Part shown: piece by piece, positions 1 to 9,922 of the stretch
Position numbering within the stretch: the stretch's first letter is position 1
Layout of the letters: the number at the start of each line of letters is the position of its first letter
Source of the DNA: Ardenticatenaceae bacterium
GTDB taxonomy: Bacteria; Chloroflexota; Anaerolineae; Promineifilales; Promineifilaceae
DNA: 64,000 nt
Assembly (NCBI GenBank): GCA_020634435.1
Contig: JACKBS010000007.1
Span: 620,001 to 684,000, forward strand
Reading direction: 5' to 3'
Translations under genes and position numbers: made by a program
The notes under the pieces: generated by a model
Seen by the model: only the letters and a program-made list of their open reading frames with translations
Told to the model about the DNA's origin: nothing
Database searches by the model: none

Positions 1-1
1 G

Positions 2-3000
2 CCAGAAATTGGTGTTGCCTGTGGCCAAGGATATTACGTCTTTGAAGGGGATAGTACCCTCAAGTGGTCTGTACCGGTGCAGGATGGATCCTCTGGTATT
101 ACCGGCTCTTCGGTCTTCGACTTCAATGGGGATGGCATTGCCGAAGTTGTTTACAATGATGAACTTTACCTGCGCGTCTTCCGGGGAACGGATGGTGAGA
201 TCCTATTTGAGATTCCGAACAGCTCCGGAACTTTGCTGGAATACCCTGTCGTGGCCGACGTTGATCTTGACGGTAATGCCGAAATCGTCGTCGTTAGTAA
301 CAATAACCAGGGATTCGCCGATCAGGTGGGGTTAACCGAGTTTGGCGTTTTCGTGTATGAGGACGTACTTGATAACTGGGTGAAAACTCGTTCCATTTGG
401 AACCAACATACTTATCATATCTCAAACATTAACGATGATGGGACTATCCCATTAACTGAAGAACCAAGCTGGCTCACACATAACAGCTATCGAGCTAACC
501 TGTCTCTTGATCTTTCCCCCCTGGCTGCCCCAGATTTAACTGCCTCGCGACTCGTAGTGACACCCCTTACTGCCGGAGGCGCGGCCCTGACGGTTCGCGT
601 GGGTAACGGTGGACTCAATCTGGTAGCCGATGGTATTCCAGTCGCGTTCTACAATGGCGATCCGGACGCTGGCGGCAGCTTAATTGGTGTTGAGTATACA
701 CAACAAACGCTACACTCTGGTGACTATGAAGACGTTACCATTCAATTGGCCAATGCTCCAACCGATCCATTTGAGATTTTCGTACGTGTTGATGATGATG
801 GTCAAGGTATCGGCACCGAAAATGAGTGCAATGAAAATAACAACTCACACAATTTAGCGTATGCACCTGGCATCGATCTGGCGATAAGCAAGGATAGCCC
901 ATTCACAGGTACCTTGTTGCCAGGAGAAAACATTAGCTTCACCCTTACTGTAGAAAACCTAAGTTCCTCGGTGGCAAACAATATAGAGATTATTGATACT
1001 CTGCCTACCCACACGTCAGTTGTCTCGGTCAGCGGAAGCGGAACTGAAGCAAATGGTGAGGTAAGTTGGACTGTTCCCTCACTGAATGTCGGTGAAACTG
1101 TCTCGGAAACCATTGTTCTGCAACTGGATGCGCCACTAGATGATTCGGTTACGGTGATTACGAACACGGGACGGGTTCAAATTGATCCTTTGACCGGTAA
1201 TGACCCCAATCCGGTAAATGACGAATCAACGATAACCATACCGGTTCAGCCCAATCGACCGCCCGTTGCAGTTGACGATAATGCTACCACCTTAGAAGAA
1301 GAAAGTGTTATTGTTAATGTTCTGGCCAATGACACAGACTCTGATAATGACGCACTTCTGGTGGAATCTGTTTCTTCCCCAATCAATGGATCGGCTACAA
1401 TTCAACCAGGTGGCACCATTCTTTACGTCCCTGATACGAATTTTAACGGGACAGATTCATTCGATTACACGATTTCGGATGGTCGTGGTGGAACGGGTGT
1501 AGCGACGGTCACAGTAACCGTAACCCCGGTCAATGATGAGCCAGTAGCTGTTGATGATGCAGCGACAACAGATGAGGATACGGCCGTGACGGTCGATGTT
1601 CTAGCCAATGATAACGATTTGGATGGTGACACACTCTCTATCCTCAATACAACCCAGCCGGGGAATGGGTCTGTGACCGTCAATCCAGACAATACCGTAA
1701 CCTACACGCCCGATCCAGATTTCAATAGCAGCGACAATGCTGGTGACGCCGATAGCTTTACGTACACAATTAGCGATGGTAATGGGGCAACAGCGACAGC
1801 GATTGTCTCCGTAACTGTCAATCCAATCAATGATGCTCCAGACGCAATCGCTGACACCGCCACGACAGCCGAAGACACGAGTCTAACAATCGATGTTCTG
1901 GCAAATGATTATGACGTAGAAGGTGACAGCTTAACCGTTGTTTCTGTCACGCAGCCGATAAATGGTTCAGCGACGATCAACCCAGATAATACAATTACGT
2001 ATCAGCCTGCGTTGAACTACTTTGGTAATGACAGCTTCACTTACACCGTCGAAGATGGCAATGGTGGTTCGGCGACAGCGACAGTCTCTATCACAGTTCA
2101 GCCGGTGAACGATCCGCCAACAGCATCTGACGACAGCGTCTCCTCAGCAGAAGATACACCTGTCACAATTGACATTTTGGCTAATGATACAGACGTGGAG
2201 AACGATGCGCTTACTGTTGTTAGCAATTCGCCACCTGCAAACGGAACTGTCGTGCTTAATGCAGACAACACAGCCACGTATACACCTGATGAAAACTTTA
2301 ATGGTAGCGACAGCTTCACTTATACCATTCAAGATGGAAATGGAGGTACCGACAGCGCCACGGTCAATCTGACTATCACGCCGGTTAATGATGCCCCTGT
2401 CGCTGAAGATGATTCGGCAACAACTAATGAGGATACTGATGTCACTATCCCTGTGCTCACCAACGATAAAGAGTTTGATGGAGACACCTTATCCGTAACG
2501 TCTACCACGTCACCTCAGAATGGGGAGATTGTGGTTAATGAAGATAACACAATTACCTACACCCCAGAAAGCAACTTCTACGGTAGTGATAGCTTTACTT
2601 ACACCGTAGGAGACGGAACCGGGCTAACAGATACGGGAACGGTACTGATAACCGTTTCACCGGTAAATGATGCGCCTGATACCGCTGATGATGTTGCTAC
2701 CACAGATGAAGATAGCAGCGTTGTTATTGATGTGTTGGCGAATGATTCGGACATTGAAGGGGATTCGTTGTCGATAACCTCATTGACTACGCCTGCACAA
2801 GGCACAGCCACAGTGAACCCCGATAACACAATTACCTACGCGCCAAACGCCAACTATTTTGGTACAGACAGCTTCAGTTATTCGGTTGCTGATTCACAAG
2901 GTGGGACGGCAACGGCTATGGTCACCGTGACGATTGAGCCGGTTAACGACACACCGCAAGCAGCTGATGATAGCGTCTCAACGCCTGAAGATACAGCGGC

Positions 3001-6000
3001 CGTTGTCAATGTTCTGGCCAATGATTCTGACATCGATGGGGACCTATTAACGGTTTTATCGGCTACGCAGCCTGTGAACGGCACTGTCATCGTGAATGCT
3101 GACCAAACGATAACTTACACCCCTGCCCCAAGCTTCAATGGTACAGACACCTTTGTATATACGGTCTCTGACGGGGCTGGCGGCTCGGCATCCGCGACGG
3201 TTAGCGTCACCGTTTCGGCCGAAAATGACAATCCGGAAGCCGTGGATGACAATGAGATCGCGGCGGAAGATGCGGCGGTAACCATTGATGTACTTGCCAA
3301 CGATAGTGATATTGATGGCGATTCTTTGACTATTGCCTCATTAACTCAGCCAGCTAATGGTCAGGCAACAACCAATGGTGCTGATGTTACCTATACACCG
3401 GATGCCAACTATTTTGGGTTTGATACCTTCACCTATACGGTTAGTGATGGCAACGGTGGGTCAGATACGGCAACAGTCGCTGTTGAGGTATCTTCTGTTA
3501 ATGATGCGCCCGATGCTGTGAATGATAGTGCAACAACAGCAGAAGATACGGCTGTTACGATACGTGTGCTGGCCAATGACAGCGACATTGAAGGCGATAG
3601 TCTCACCATTACTGCGGTTTCCTCACCTGGAAATGGCAATGCTGTCAGCAATGGCGTAGAAATTACCTATACACCTGATGCCAACTTTAACGGTAGTGAC
3701 AGCTTCACTTATACGATTAGTGATGGGAATGGTGGCTCAGACACGGCAGTAGTCAATCTAACTATTACGACAGTGAACGATGATCCCACGGCCGTAGATG
3801 ACACCCCTGTGACGCCAGAAGATACAGCAATAACATTTTCGCCCCTGGTCAACGACAGCGATGTTGATGGCGATCCTATAACCATTGTCTCTATCAGCAT
3901 AGCCAATAATGGTTCAGCCGTTCTCAATCCAGACCAAACGGTGACATATACACCTGACGCAAATTTTGCTGGGTCAGATAGCTTCAGTTATACCATTGAA
4001 GATGACCAGGGAGGCTCAGCGACAGCAAAGATTATGGTCGTTGTGTTACCCACTAATGATGCTCCTGTAGCTGTCAATGATAGCGCAGTTCTACCAGAAG
4101 ATGGCACTGTGGTGATAGATGTGCTAGCCAATGATAGTGATGTTGAAAATGATACTTTAACTGTTACAAGCCTAACAAGCCCAGCGAATGGTGTCGCGAT
4201 TATTAATCTTGATTACACCATTACCTACACGCCAACGGCCAACTTCTTTGGTGCAGATAGCTTCTCCTATACCATCGATGATGGGAACGGCGGTACAGCT
4301 ACAGCTGATGTCTCGATTGAAGTAACCTCGGTGAATGATGCCCCTGTTGCGCTCAATGATTCGGCAGCAACAACGGAAGATACGCCAGTCCAAATTGATG
4401 TTTTGAGTAACGACACCGATGTTGATGGCGGCATTCTGACGATTACCGGTGTGACAACACCGACGCAGGGAACGGTTGCTATCAATCCAGATGGTACGTT
4501 AACATATACGCCTGATCCGGATACCTACAATGCGGATACGTTTGATTATTCAATCGAGGATGGCAATGGCGGCACAGCCACAGCTACAGTCACCGTCGCT
4601 GTTAATCCTGTCAATGATGCCCCCGTAGCCGAAGATGACAGTGTCACCACGCCTGAAGATACCGCTGTCACGATTGCTGTCTTATCAAATGACAGTGATG
4701 TCGATGGTAGTTCTCTGTCTGTCTCATCGGTGACAACCCCCACATTAGGGACTGTGGTTATCAATTCAGATAACAGTCTTACCTATACCCCTTATCTAAA
4801 TGTATATGGGAGCGACAGTTTCACTTACACCATTATCGATGGGTTTGGCGGCATGGATACAGCGACAGTCAGCATTTCCATTTCGCCAGTGAATGACAAC
4901 CCCGTTGCAGTGGATGATTCCCGAGTGACTCCTGAGGATACGGCCGTTACGATTGATGTGTTGGCAAATGACACTGATGTTGATGGGGATGATTTAGCAG
5001 TTTCTTCTGTGACTTCACCAACTAATGGAACTGCTGTCATCAACCTCGACAATACGCTCACCTACACACCAGCACCAAGCTATTTTGGCAACGACAGCTT
5101 TACGTACACTATTGACGATGGCAATGGCGGCTCTGCTGATGCAACCGTGACGATTACGGTCTCTGCCGAAAATGATAATCCTGTGGCGGTGGACGATACT
5201 GCATCCACTGATGAAGACGTTGAAATCATAATTGATGTGTTGGGAAATGACACTGACCAAGATAACGATATTCTTTCAATAAGCAACGTAACTCAACCAG
5301 CAAACGGGACAACCTCAATCAATAATGGGGAAATCCTCTACTCGCCAGATGCTAACTTCAATGGAACTGATACATTTGTGTATACAGTCATTGACGGCGC
5401 TGGTGGCTCTGATGATGGCACTGTCGTGGTTACGATTACTCCCATAAATGATGCCCCAGTCGCGATTGAGGATTCTGCAACAACAGACGCAGGAGCATCG
5501 GTCACTATAGATGTACTAGCAAACGACAGCGATATTGAAGCTGATCCTTTGTTTATCGCAAGCATAAGCCAAGCAACAAATGGCACTGTTGTTGCGAATC
5601 CAGACGATACGATCACCTACACGCCAAATCCTGGCTTTAGCGGGATTGATTCCTTTACCTATACAGTTAGCGATGGGGCTCTGTCAGATACGGCCGTTGT
5701 GACCATAACTGTGACGCCCGTAGCTGCCTCTTGTGAACTGTACCCAATTGCGCTTCACGAAACCTCATTGTCTGGTGCACAAGTTGGGGACATGATTACT
5801 GATATTCTAAATGGCGAGCAGCCGGGCAATTTTGGCTGGCTGACCTGGAATGGTGACAATAGCGTACCGGCCCTGGTGTCCAGTCTTACAATGCCTGGAA
5901 ATAGCCACATCTACGTGAATCCCAATGATCCGAACGATCATGTCGTTTCAATTGGAGATTGGGTAGAAGGAAAACCAGGTGTGTCTAATTCCAAGAAGGT

Positions 6001-6196
6001 CAGAAACGCCTTGGATGCGCTTATCGGTGAAAATATTGTCGTCCCTGTATGGAGCGCAAGTGAAGGGTCAGGGGCCAACACTGTTTACTTGATCTCAGGT
6101 TTCGCAGAAGTTCAGTTGGTTGATTATCAGCTGCCGGGCCAAGATTCTATTTCAGCAATTTATCTTGGGCCTGTCACCTGTTCAGATGCACCATAG
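2..6196 (+). CDS. Giant secreted tandem cadherin-like (tandem-95) repeat protein, 5' partial
   Basis: The reading frame is open from base 2, so the true start lies before the window. The first ~120 residues contain an FG-GAP/VCBS-like Ca-binding segment (DFNGDGIAEVV, DVDLDGNAEIV). A CARDB-like Ig segment (about residues 155-265, counted from the GTG at 77) and a DUF11-like segment (about 268-390, GENISFTLTVEN) follow. Residues ~395-1884 are 16 cadherin-like repeats of ~93 aa, each with the pattern PVAVDD.A.T.EDT..TIDVLANDSD and ending in PVNDAP. The last ~150 residues (GNFGWLTWNGDN, SVGDWVEGKPGV, VVPVW) form a separate domain that I associate, from memory only, with Chloroflexota surface and TadG-like proteins. 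The likely role is a Ca-stabilised, secreted adhesin or surface protein. No C-terminal membrane segment or LPxTG motif is visible. Confidence 0.9.
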   Translation, partial: PEIGVACGQGYYVFEGDSTLKWSVPVQDGSSGITGSSVFDFNGDGIAEVVYNDELYLRVFRGTDGEILFEIPNSSGTLLEYPVVADVDLDGNAEIVVVSNNNQGFADQVGLTEFGVFVYEDVLDNWVKTRSIWNQHTYHISNINDDGTIPLTEEPSWLTHNSYRANLSLDLSPLAAPDLTASRLVVTPLTAGGAALTVRVGNGGLNLVADGIPVAFYNGDPDAGGSLIGVEYTQQTLHSGDYEDVTIQLANAPTDPFEIFVRVDDDGQGIGTENECNENNNSHNLAYAPGIDLAISKDSPFTGTLLPGENISFTLTVENLSSSVANNIEIIDTLPTHTSVVSVSGSGTEANGEVSWTVPSLNVGETVSETIVLQLDAPLDDSVTVITNTGRVQIDPLTGNDPNPVNDESTITIPVQPNRPPVAVDDNATTLEEESVIVNVLANDTDSDNDALLVESVSSPINGSATIQPGGTILYVPDTNFNGTDSFDYTISDGRGGTGVATVTVTVTPVNDEPVAVDDAATTDEDTAVTVDVLANDNDLDGDTLSILNTTQPGNGSVTVNPDNTVTYTPDPDFNSSDNAGDADSFTYTISDGNGATATAIVSVTVNPINDAPDAIADTATTAEDTSLTIDVLANDYDVEGDSLTVVSVTQPINGSATINPDNTITYQPALNYFGNDSFTYTVEDGNGGSATATVSITVQPVNDPPTASDDSVSSAEDTPVTIDILANDTDVENDALTVVSNSPPANGTVVLNADNTATYTPDENFNGSDSFTYTIQDGNGGTDSATVNLTITPVNDAPVAEDDSATTNEDTDVTIPVLTNDKEFDGDTLSVTSTTSPQNGEIVVNEDNTITYTPESNFYGSDSFTYTVGDGTGLTDTGTVLITVSPVNDAPDTADDVATTDEDSSVVIDVLANDSDIEGDSLSITSLTTPAQGTATVNPDNTITYAPNANYFGTDSFSYSVADSQGGTATAMVTVTIEPVNDTPQAADDSVSTPEDTAAVVNVLANDSDIDGDLLTVLSATQPVNGTVIVNADQTITYTPAPSFNGTDTFVYTVSDGAGGSASATVSVTVSAENDNPEAVDDNEIAAEDAAVTIDVLANDSDIDGDSLTIASLTQPANGQATTNGADVTYTPDANYFGFDTFTYTVSDGNGGSDTATVAVEVSSVNDAPDAVNDSATTAEDTAVTIRVLANDSDIEGDSLTITAVSSPGNGNAVSNGVEITYTPDANFNGSDSFTYTISDGNGGSDTAVVNLTITTVNDDPTAVDDTPVTPEDTAITFSPLVNDSDVDGDPITIVSISIANNGSAVLNPDQTVTYTPDANFAGSDSFSYTIEDDQGGSATAKIMVVVLPTNDAPVAVNDSAVLPEDGTVVIDVLANDSDVENDTLTVTSLTSPANGVAIINLDYTITYTPTANFFGADSFSYTIDDGNGGTATADVSIEVTSVNDAPVALNDSAATTEDTPVQIDVLSNDTDVDGGILTITGVTTPTQGTVAINPDGTLTYTPDPDTYNADTFDYSIEDGNGGTATATVTVAVNPVNDAPVAEDDSVTTPEDTAVTIAVLSNDSDVDGSSLSVSSVTTPTLGTVVINSDNSLTYTPYLNVYGSDSFTYTIIDGFGGMDTATVSISISPVNDNPVAVDDSRVTPEDTAVTIDVLANDTDVDGDDLAVSSVTSPTNGTAVINLDNTLTYTPAPSYFGNDSFTYTIDDGNGGSADATVTITVSAENDNPVAVDDTASTDEDVEIIIDVLGNDTDQDNDILSISNVTQPANGTTSINNGEILYSPDANFNGTDTFVYTVIDGAGGSDDGTVVVTITPINDAPVAIEDSATTDAGASVTIDVLANDSDIEADPLFIASISQATNGTVVANPDDTITYTPNPGFSGIDSFTYTVSDGALSDTAVVTITVTPVAASCELYPIALHETSLSGAQVGDMITDILNGEQPGNFGWLTWNGDNSVPALVSSLTMPGNSHIYVNPNDPNDHVVSIGDWVEGKPGVSNSKKVRNALDALIGENIVVPVWSASEGSGANTVYLISGFAEVQLVDYQLPGQDSISAIYLGPVTCSDAP
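1259..5730 (+). repeat. 16 tandem cadherin-like coding repeats (~280 bp each)
   Basis: Sixteen consecutive units of about 93 codons read PVA.DD..TT.EDT.VTIDVLANDSD.DGDSLT at the start and DSFTYTISDGNGG at the end. The units differ at the DNA level, so this is an old array kept at the protein level rather than a recent expansion. Unit 2 carries a short insertion (SSDNAGDA), and unit 16 has lost the EDT acidic pair (DAG). Confidence 0.92.
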
Positions 6197-6399
6197 AAAT
6201 GGAGAATGAAATTAATGTTTGCTCTTCAGATAGGCTAGAAATCGTTGTGTGAATGAATACTCAGAAGCTCTATGTTGTGTCACATGGCGATACTTAGCGA
6301 CTGTTGAGTTTTCCTCATACTTTGTGGTATGGTGCTAGAATATGAGGAACCTTGATGCAGAATACTATGCGCAACATGCTTGGGCAAGAAAATAACAAT

Positions 6400-6430
6400 T
6401 ATACACGTGAGTGAACGACACCCGTCGCTC
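6400..6430. repeat. Dispersed ~30 bp repeat, copy 1
   Basis: The segment tatacacgtgagtga-cga...ccgtcgct recurs at 23144-23172 with only a few mismatches. Both copies are intergenic. The role is unknown. The rest of the 6197-6627 gap holds no credible gene. Confidence 0.5.
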
Positions 6431-6453
6431 CCGTCCAGCCTATAGTATTACAG

Positions 6454-6490
6454 AAAGACTCCGACACACTCGTGGTCTTTTTTGTTTTCA
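6454..6490 (+). terminator. Probable rho-independent terminator of the giant repeat gene
   Basis: Arms AAAGAC (6454-6459) and GTCTTT (6475-6480) are extended inward by CGA/TCG around a CACAC loop, with one mismatch. A T-rich run (TTTTTTGTTTT) follows. It lies ~260 bp after the stop of the repeat protein on the same strand. Confidence 0.55.
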
Positions 6491-6627
6491 ACCTCTTTTT
6501 ACAAATCCCATAGTAAGCACGTTTAGATTAACCCATCGCTCCCGCACTACAACAGCTGAAAGCGTTTGCCCCCACTATGAAGCGCATCTGATTGATTTTG
6601 TATATCCGTGACTTTATTCACCCCGCA

Positions 6628-6903
6628 TCATTTATCGGATCCAAAACCTTGCGACACTTCATCTTTGACACTACTAACCGAGATCAAAGGTAAGCCCAGG
6701 GCATAAAGGCGTCGCAAGATACCCTGTAAAGCCGCCTGATCAAGCAATCCAGTCAAGAGAGTAATGGGTAAGCCATCTTCGTCAAATTTAGCGACAAAGG
6801 TCATCGCCCCAACCCAATCCAATACGCTTGCATCCAAGTGTCCAGGGACTTTGATTCGGTATGTGATTGGTTGCGATAGGCTTAACGGCCGTTTCTCCAT
6901 CAT
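6628..6903 (-). CDS. Small conserved hypothetical protein (91 aa)
   Basis: The sequence contains YRIKVPGHLD...VLDWVGAMT and, near the end, LTGLLDQAALQGILRRLYALGLPLISV. I recognise this as a small conserved family common in Actinobacteria and Chloroflexota and often found beside regulators. No function is established to my knowledge. There is no signal peptide or membrane segment. ATG occurs at 6903 and 6900, and a purine-rich AAGGGAT lies upstream. The ACGGCCGT motif falls inside the first codons. It lies downstream of the LAL regulator on the same strand, but a conserved site at 6973-7002 suggests its own promoter or operator. Confidence 0.7.
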   Translation of the reverse strand: MMEKRPLSLSQPITYRIKVPGHLDASVLDWVGAMTFVAKFDEDGLPITLLTGLLDQAALQGILRRLYALGLPLISVSSVKDEVSQGFGSDK

Positions 6904-6972
6904 TATCCCTTACATTTCTCTCCTGCATTATTCAAACGCAGAAAAGGTATGTTCAAAGGATAGCGGAATGGC

Positions 6973-7002
6973 GGTATTATTGTCATACCCCGGAGGTGTT
7001 AT
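6973..7002 (-). promoter_or_regulatory. Conserved operator-like site 1 (upstream of the 91-aa gene)
   Basis: The plus strand reads ggtattat-TGTCATACCC-cggaggtgttat. It matches two other sites (14193-14222, 22596-22625) almost base for base. The minus strand contains an imperfect dyad ACACC-N5-GGTAT followed by GACA. The site lies ~70-100 bp before the minus-strand start at 6903. The binding protein is unknown; the adjacent LAL regulator is an obvious candidate. Confidence 0.6.
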
Positions 7003-7020
7003 CTAGTAGGTATTTGCAAT

Positions 7021-9852
7021 TCAAGCGGGGGGCAAGAATCTTAAATCTTTCGCCTTGGAAACAGCCTGGGTGCGGCTGTGAACATCGAGCTTGCTGTAAA
7101 TATTGCGGGTGTGTACCTTGACCGTATTCAATGAGAGGTATAGCCGATCAGCAATTTCCAGGTTGGTCCTTCCTTCAGCAATAAGCTGGAGGACTTCAAT
7201 TTCGCGCTCACTTAACGCCTCTACTAGTTGTAATTCCGGATTTTTGAGAGAAGCATCATACACCAACGTTATGGGTTGTGTTTTTGCAGGAGAAGATGGC
7301 TTTGTATCGGTAGATGTGAATACGCCAAGCAAAAAACGAACATAATCTGAAGCAATTCCTTGAGAGAGGGCTTTGTTAAGCAAGCTTGCCATTGGCACGC
7401 CTTCATCCACAAATATACGGACAAAACCTCCCTGTTTTGCAAGAGTGAGCGCTTCCTCCAAAGCGTTCATGGCGCTTGTGGTATCGTCTTTGGCTTGGCA
7501 AGCTAACGCCTGCAGAATTAAGATTTCGATTAGACGCGCAGTACGTCCCCCTGCTTTTGCGGCCTTAAGCAAGTGTGCCAGCAGCTCAGCAGCATCGTCT
7601 AACTGCCCTTGTGCAATCAGGATGCGCACTAGCGCAATACACTCCATTTCAGACAAACATGAAGGATCTTTGGCCACATCGATGCCACGCTCTGCCGCCC
7701 AACGAACGGCCGTTTCCAGTTTGCCTTGTGCCAGGTATAACCGTACTTGCCATGCCGTTACCAAGCTCGTGATCCAAGAAGGCATATCATTTTCTCGATC
7801 AATATGCTCCACCTCTTGAACAATCTTTTCCGCGCCGACAAAATCCCCTTGGGTAAATAAAACCCTGATCAAGCAGAGGTGGCTCCAACCAAGCATGGCC
7901 AAATCCCCGCCATGTTTGGTTAACTTCGTTCCTTTTTGAGCCTGCCGTATTGCCCCTGCTAGATCATTCATTTCAGCCAATGCCTCGCCCCAAATTGCCA
8001 AAAGCCAGCCAACCAACATAGGGGGGCACAGACCGCATTCATTGGCAAGCTGCATTTGCTCCTGGCAAATCTCTACAACTTGCTGTAGCTGCCCCCGCGT
8101 CCGCAAATTGAGCGCCAATTTCAGGTTAGCTATTATGATTTGGTAACAGTTGCCCGCAGCTTTGCTTGCTTCCACCGCCTCTAATCTAAATTTGTATGCT
8201 TCTCCTGCCTTACCTTGGAAATCGTAGGCGTCCCCCAAGGTGTTTGAAGCCGTGCTGCGCCAGGAATAATCCTGCCTTGGCAGATACTCCAGAGCTTGAT
8301 GTGAAAACTGAATCATCTCTGGAACATTCCCTTGATAAAAAGCCATAAACGCTCGGGTAGCGGCCACCCTTCCTTGCAGCTTCATCGTTTCAGAGTCCAT
8401 CGGCTGCTTCTGATCGGTTGGTATAGCGGTGGAATTCAAACGCTGTTCAACAATAGCGAGATTTTGCTCTGCCATTTTCTGCTGCCCAGTAGCTAAAAGG
8501 CTCCAGGCATAAAAAATGCAGAGCTGCAGATTGGCAGATAACGTTTCTGGAGGTAAGCCATCCAGCCATCGTCGCAATTTTGTATCCTCACCGCCACCCC
8601 AAGCAGCTTTAGCTACTTTTTCTATCAGGTTGGCTGCTCGTGTGAATGCCTTGGCTCGCAGGGCGTACTCTATGGCCTCGTCGATGAACCTGTTTTGCTC
8701 ATACCATTCACTGGCCTGATTGTGCAGTTTTGGAATCTGATCTAAGCGAGTTTGGCGTAATCGCTGCCGTAGTAAATCAGCCAGCAGGTGATGGTAACGA
8801 TACCAGCGTCGCTCTGCATCCAGAGGGATGATAAACAGATTTGCCTGTTCGAGAAGTTCAAGGGTTTCCTGGCCGTTATCCTGACCAGTGAGCGCATCGC
8901 ACAAGGAGCCGGTGAGTCTGTCTAGAACGGCCGTTTGCAACAAAAACTGCTGTATCGCCTGAGTCTGCTGGTTTAGCACCTCTTCAATGAGATAATCCAA
9001 CACTAGGCGATTGCTGCCAGTAAATGATTTAATCAACTGTGTTTTGTCGGTACGACCTTGCAGTGACAATGCTGCCAATTGCAGTCCGGCAATCCAGCCT
9101 TCCGTGCGTACCTCCAAGGCGGCGATTTCATCTGAAGTAAGATTCAGTCCCATTGCCTCATTGAGGAAAACGGCCGCTTCAGAAGAAGAAAATCGCAAAT
9201 CAGCCGCCCGCAATTCCGTCAAGTGATCCCGCACGCGAAGGCGAGAAAGTGACAAAGGAGGATCTTCCCGTGTAGCAATCACCAAATGCAACTGAGGTGG
9301 CAAATTCTCTAGCAAGAATTCCAATACCCCATGGATCGACTCTGCCTCGATCAAATGGTAATCATCAAGCACCAAAATAATCTTGCTATCGATGGTGGCA
9401 ATTTCGTTGATCAAAGTCGTGAGAATCTTTTGTGGAACCGGGGGCTGAGAAGATTGCAGCCTCTCTAGCATCCCATTGCCAAAAGGCGCTCCATTTGCCA
9501 CGCTCCGGTTTAGAGCAGAGACTAAATAGGTGATAAACCGCGTTGGATCATTATCTTCCTCATCAAGAGAAAACCAGGCTATCTGATTGATGTTTGGCAG
9601 TTGCTGAGGACCGGTGTGATTGTTCGCATTGCCTGAGGGCTGTTGATTTGGAATTGCTTTGTCAGAGTTGGCGGCATCTTGCAACCAATCCGTTACCAGC
9701 GTCGTTTTGCCAAAACCAGCCGGAGCAGAAACGAGGGTTAATTTACGGTGCAACCCGGAATTTAATCGCGCAATTAAGCGAGGACAGGGAACAAGTTCAG
9801 GCCGAGTGGCTGGAATGAAGAGTTTAGTGACCAAAATAGGTGTGGTCATCAA
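7021..9852 (-). CDS. LuxR-family (LAL/MalT-like) ATP-dependent transcriptional regulator
   Basis: The protein is 943 aa. It starts [20 protein letters not shown], typical of MalT-like STAND regulators. A Walker A motif ([10 protein letters not shown]) lies near residues 42-51 and a Walker B-like motif ([11 protein letters not shown]) near 160. An arm/TPR-like helical sensor fills residues ~400-830. A C-terminal LuxR HTH follows ([35 protein letters not shown]). Length matches the family's usual ~900 aa. Members bind an inducer and ATP, oligomerise and activate transcription from short GGGG-type boxes. It is followed by the small 91-aa gene and lies 70 bp downstream of the MFS gene on the same strand. 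Its inducer cannot be read from the sequence. Confidence 0.93.
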   Translation of the reverse strand: MMTTPILVTKLFIPATRPELVPCPRLIARLNSGLHRKLTLVSAPAGFGKTTLVTDWLQDAANSDKAIPNQQPSGNANNHTGPQQLPNINQIAWFSLDEEDNDPTRFITYLVSALNRSVANGAPFGNGMLERLQSSQPPVPQKILTTLINEIATIDSKIILVLDDYHLIEAESIHGVLEFLLENLPPQLHLVIATREDPPLSLSRLRVRDHLTELRAADLRFSSSEAAVFLNEAMGLNLTSDEIAALEVRTEGWIAGLQLAALSLQGRTDKTQLIKSFTGSNRLVLDYLIEEVLNQQTQAIQQFLLQTAVLDRLTGSLCDALTGQDNGQETLELLEQANLFIIPLDAERRWYRYHHLLADLLRQRLRQTRLDQIPKLHNQASEWYEQNRFIDEAIEYALRAKAFTRAANLIEKVAKAAWGGGEDTKLRRWLDGLPPETLSANLQLCIFYAWSLLATGQQKMAEQNLAIVEQRLNSTAIPTDQKQPMDSETMKLQGRVAATRAFMAFYQGNVPEMIQFSHQALEYLPRQDYSWRSTASNTLGDAYDFQGKAGEAYKFRLEAVEASKAAGNCYQIIIANLKLALNLRTRGQLQQVVEICQEQMQLANECGLCPPMLVGWLLAIWGEALAEMNDLAGAIRQAQKGTKLTKHGGDLAMLGWSHLCLIRVLFTQGDFVGAEKIVQEVEHIDRENDMPSWITSLVTAWQVRLYLAQGKLETAVRWAAERGIDVAKDPSCLSEMECIALVRILIAQGQLDDAAELLAHLLKAAKAGGRTARLIEILILQALACQAKDDTTSAMNALEEALTLAKQGGFVRIFVDEGVPMASLLNKALSQGIASDYVRFLLGVFTSTDTKPSSPAKTQPITLVYDASLKNPELQLVEALSEREIEVLQLIAEGRTNLEIADRLYLSLNTVKVHTRNIYSKLDVHSRTQAVSKAKDLRFLPPA

Positions 9853-9922
9853 GGGATTATAAACGAAAACATAGGTCGGTCGTCAACCTTAATGACCACA
9901 TATTCCAGGCCGTTTCCCGAAA

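Noticed and set aside
802..5616. Many open frames on the opposite strand of the repeat protein
   Set aside because: They recur with the 280 bp period and mirror the conserved coding repeats. They are shadows, not genes.
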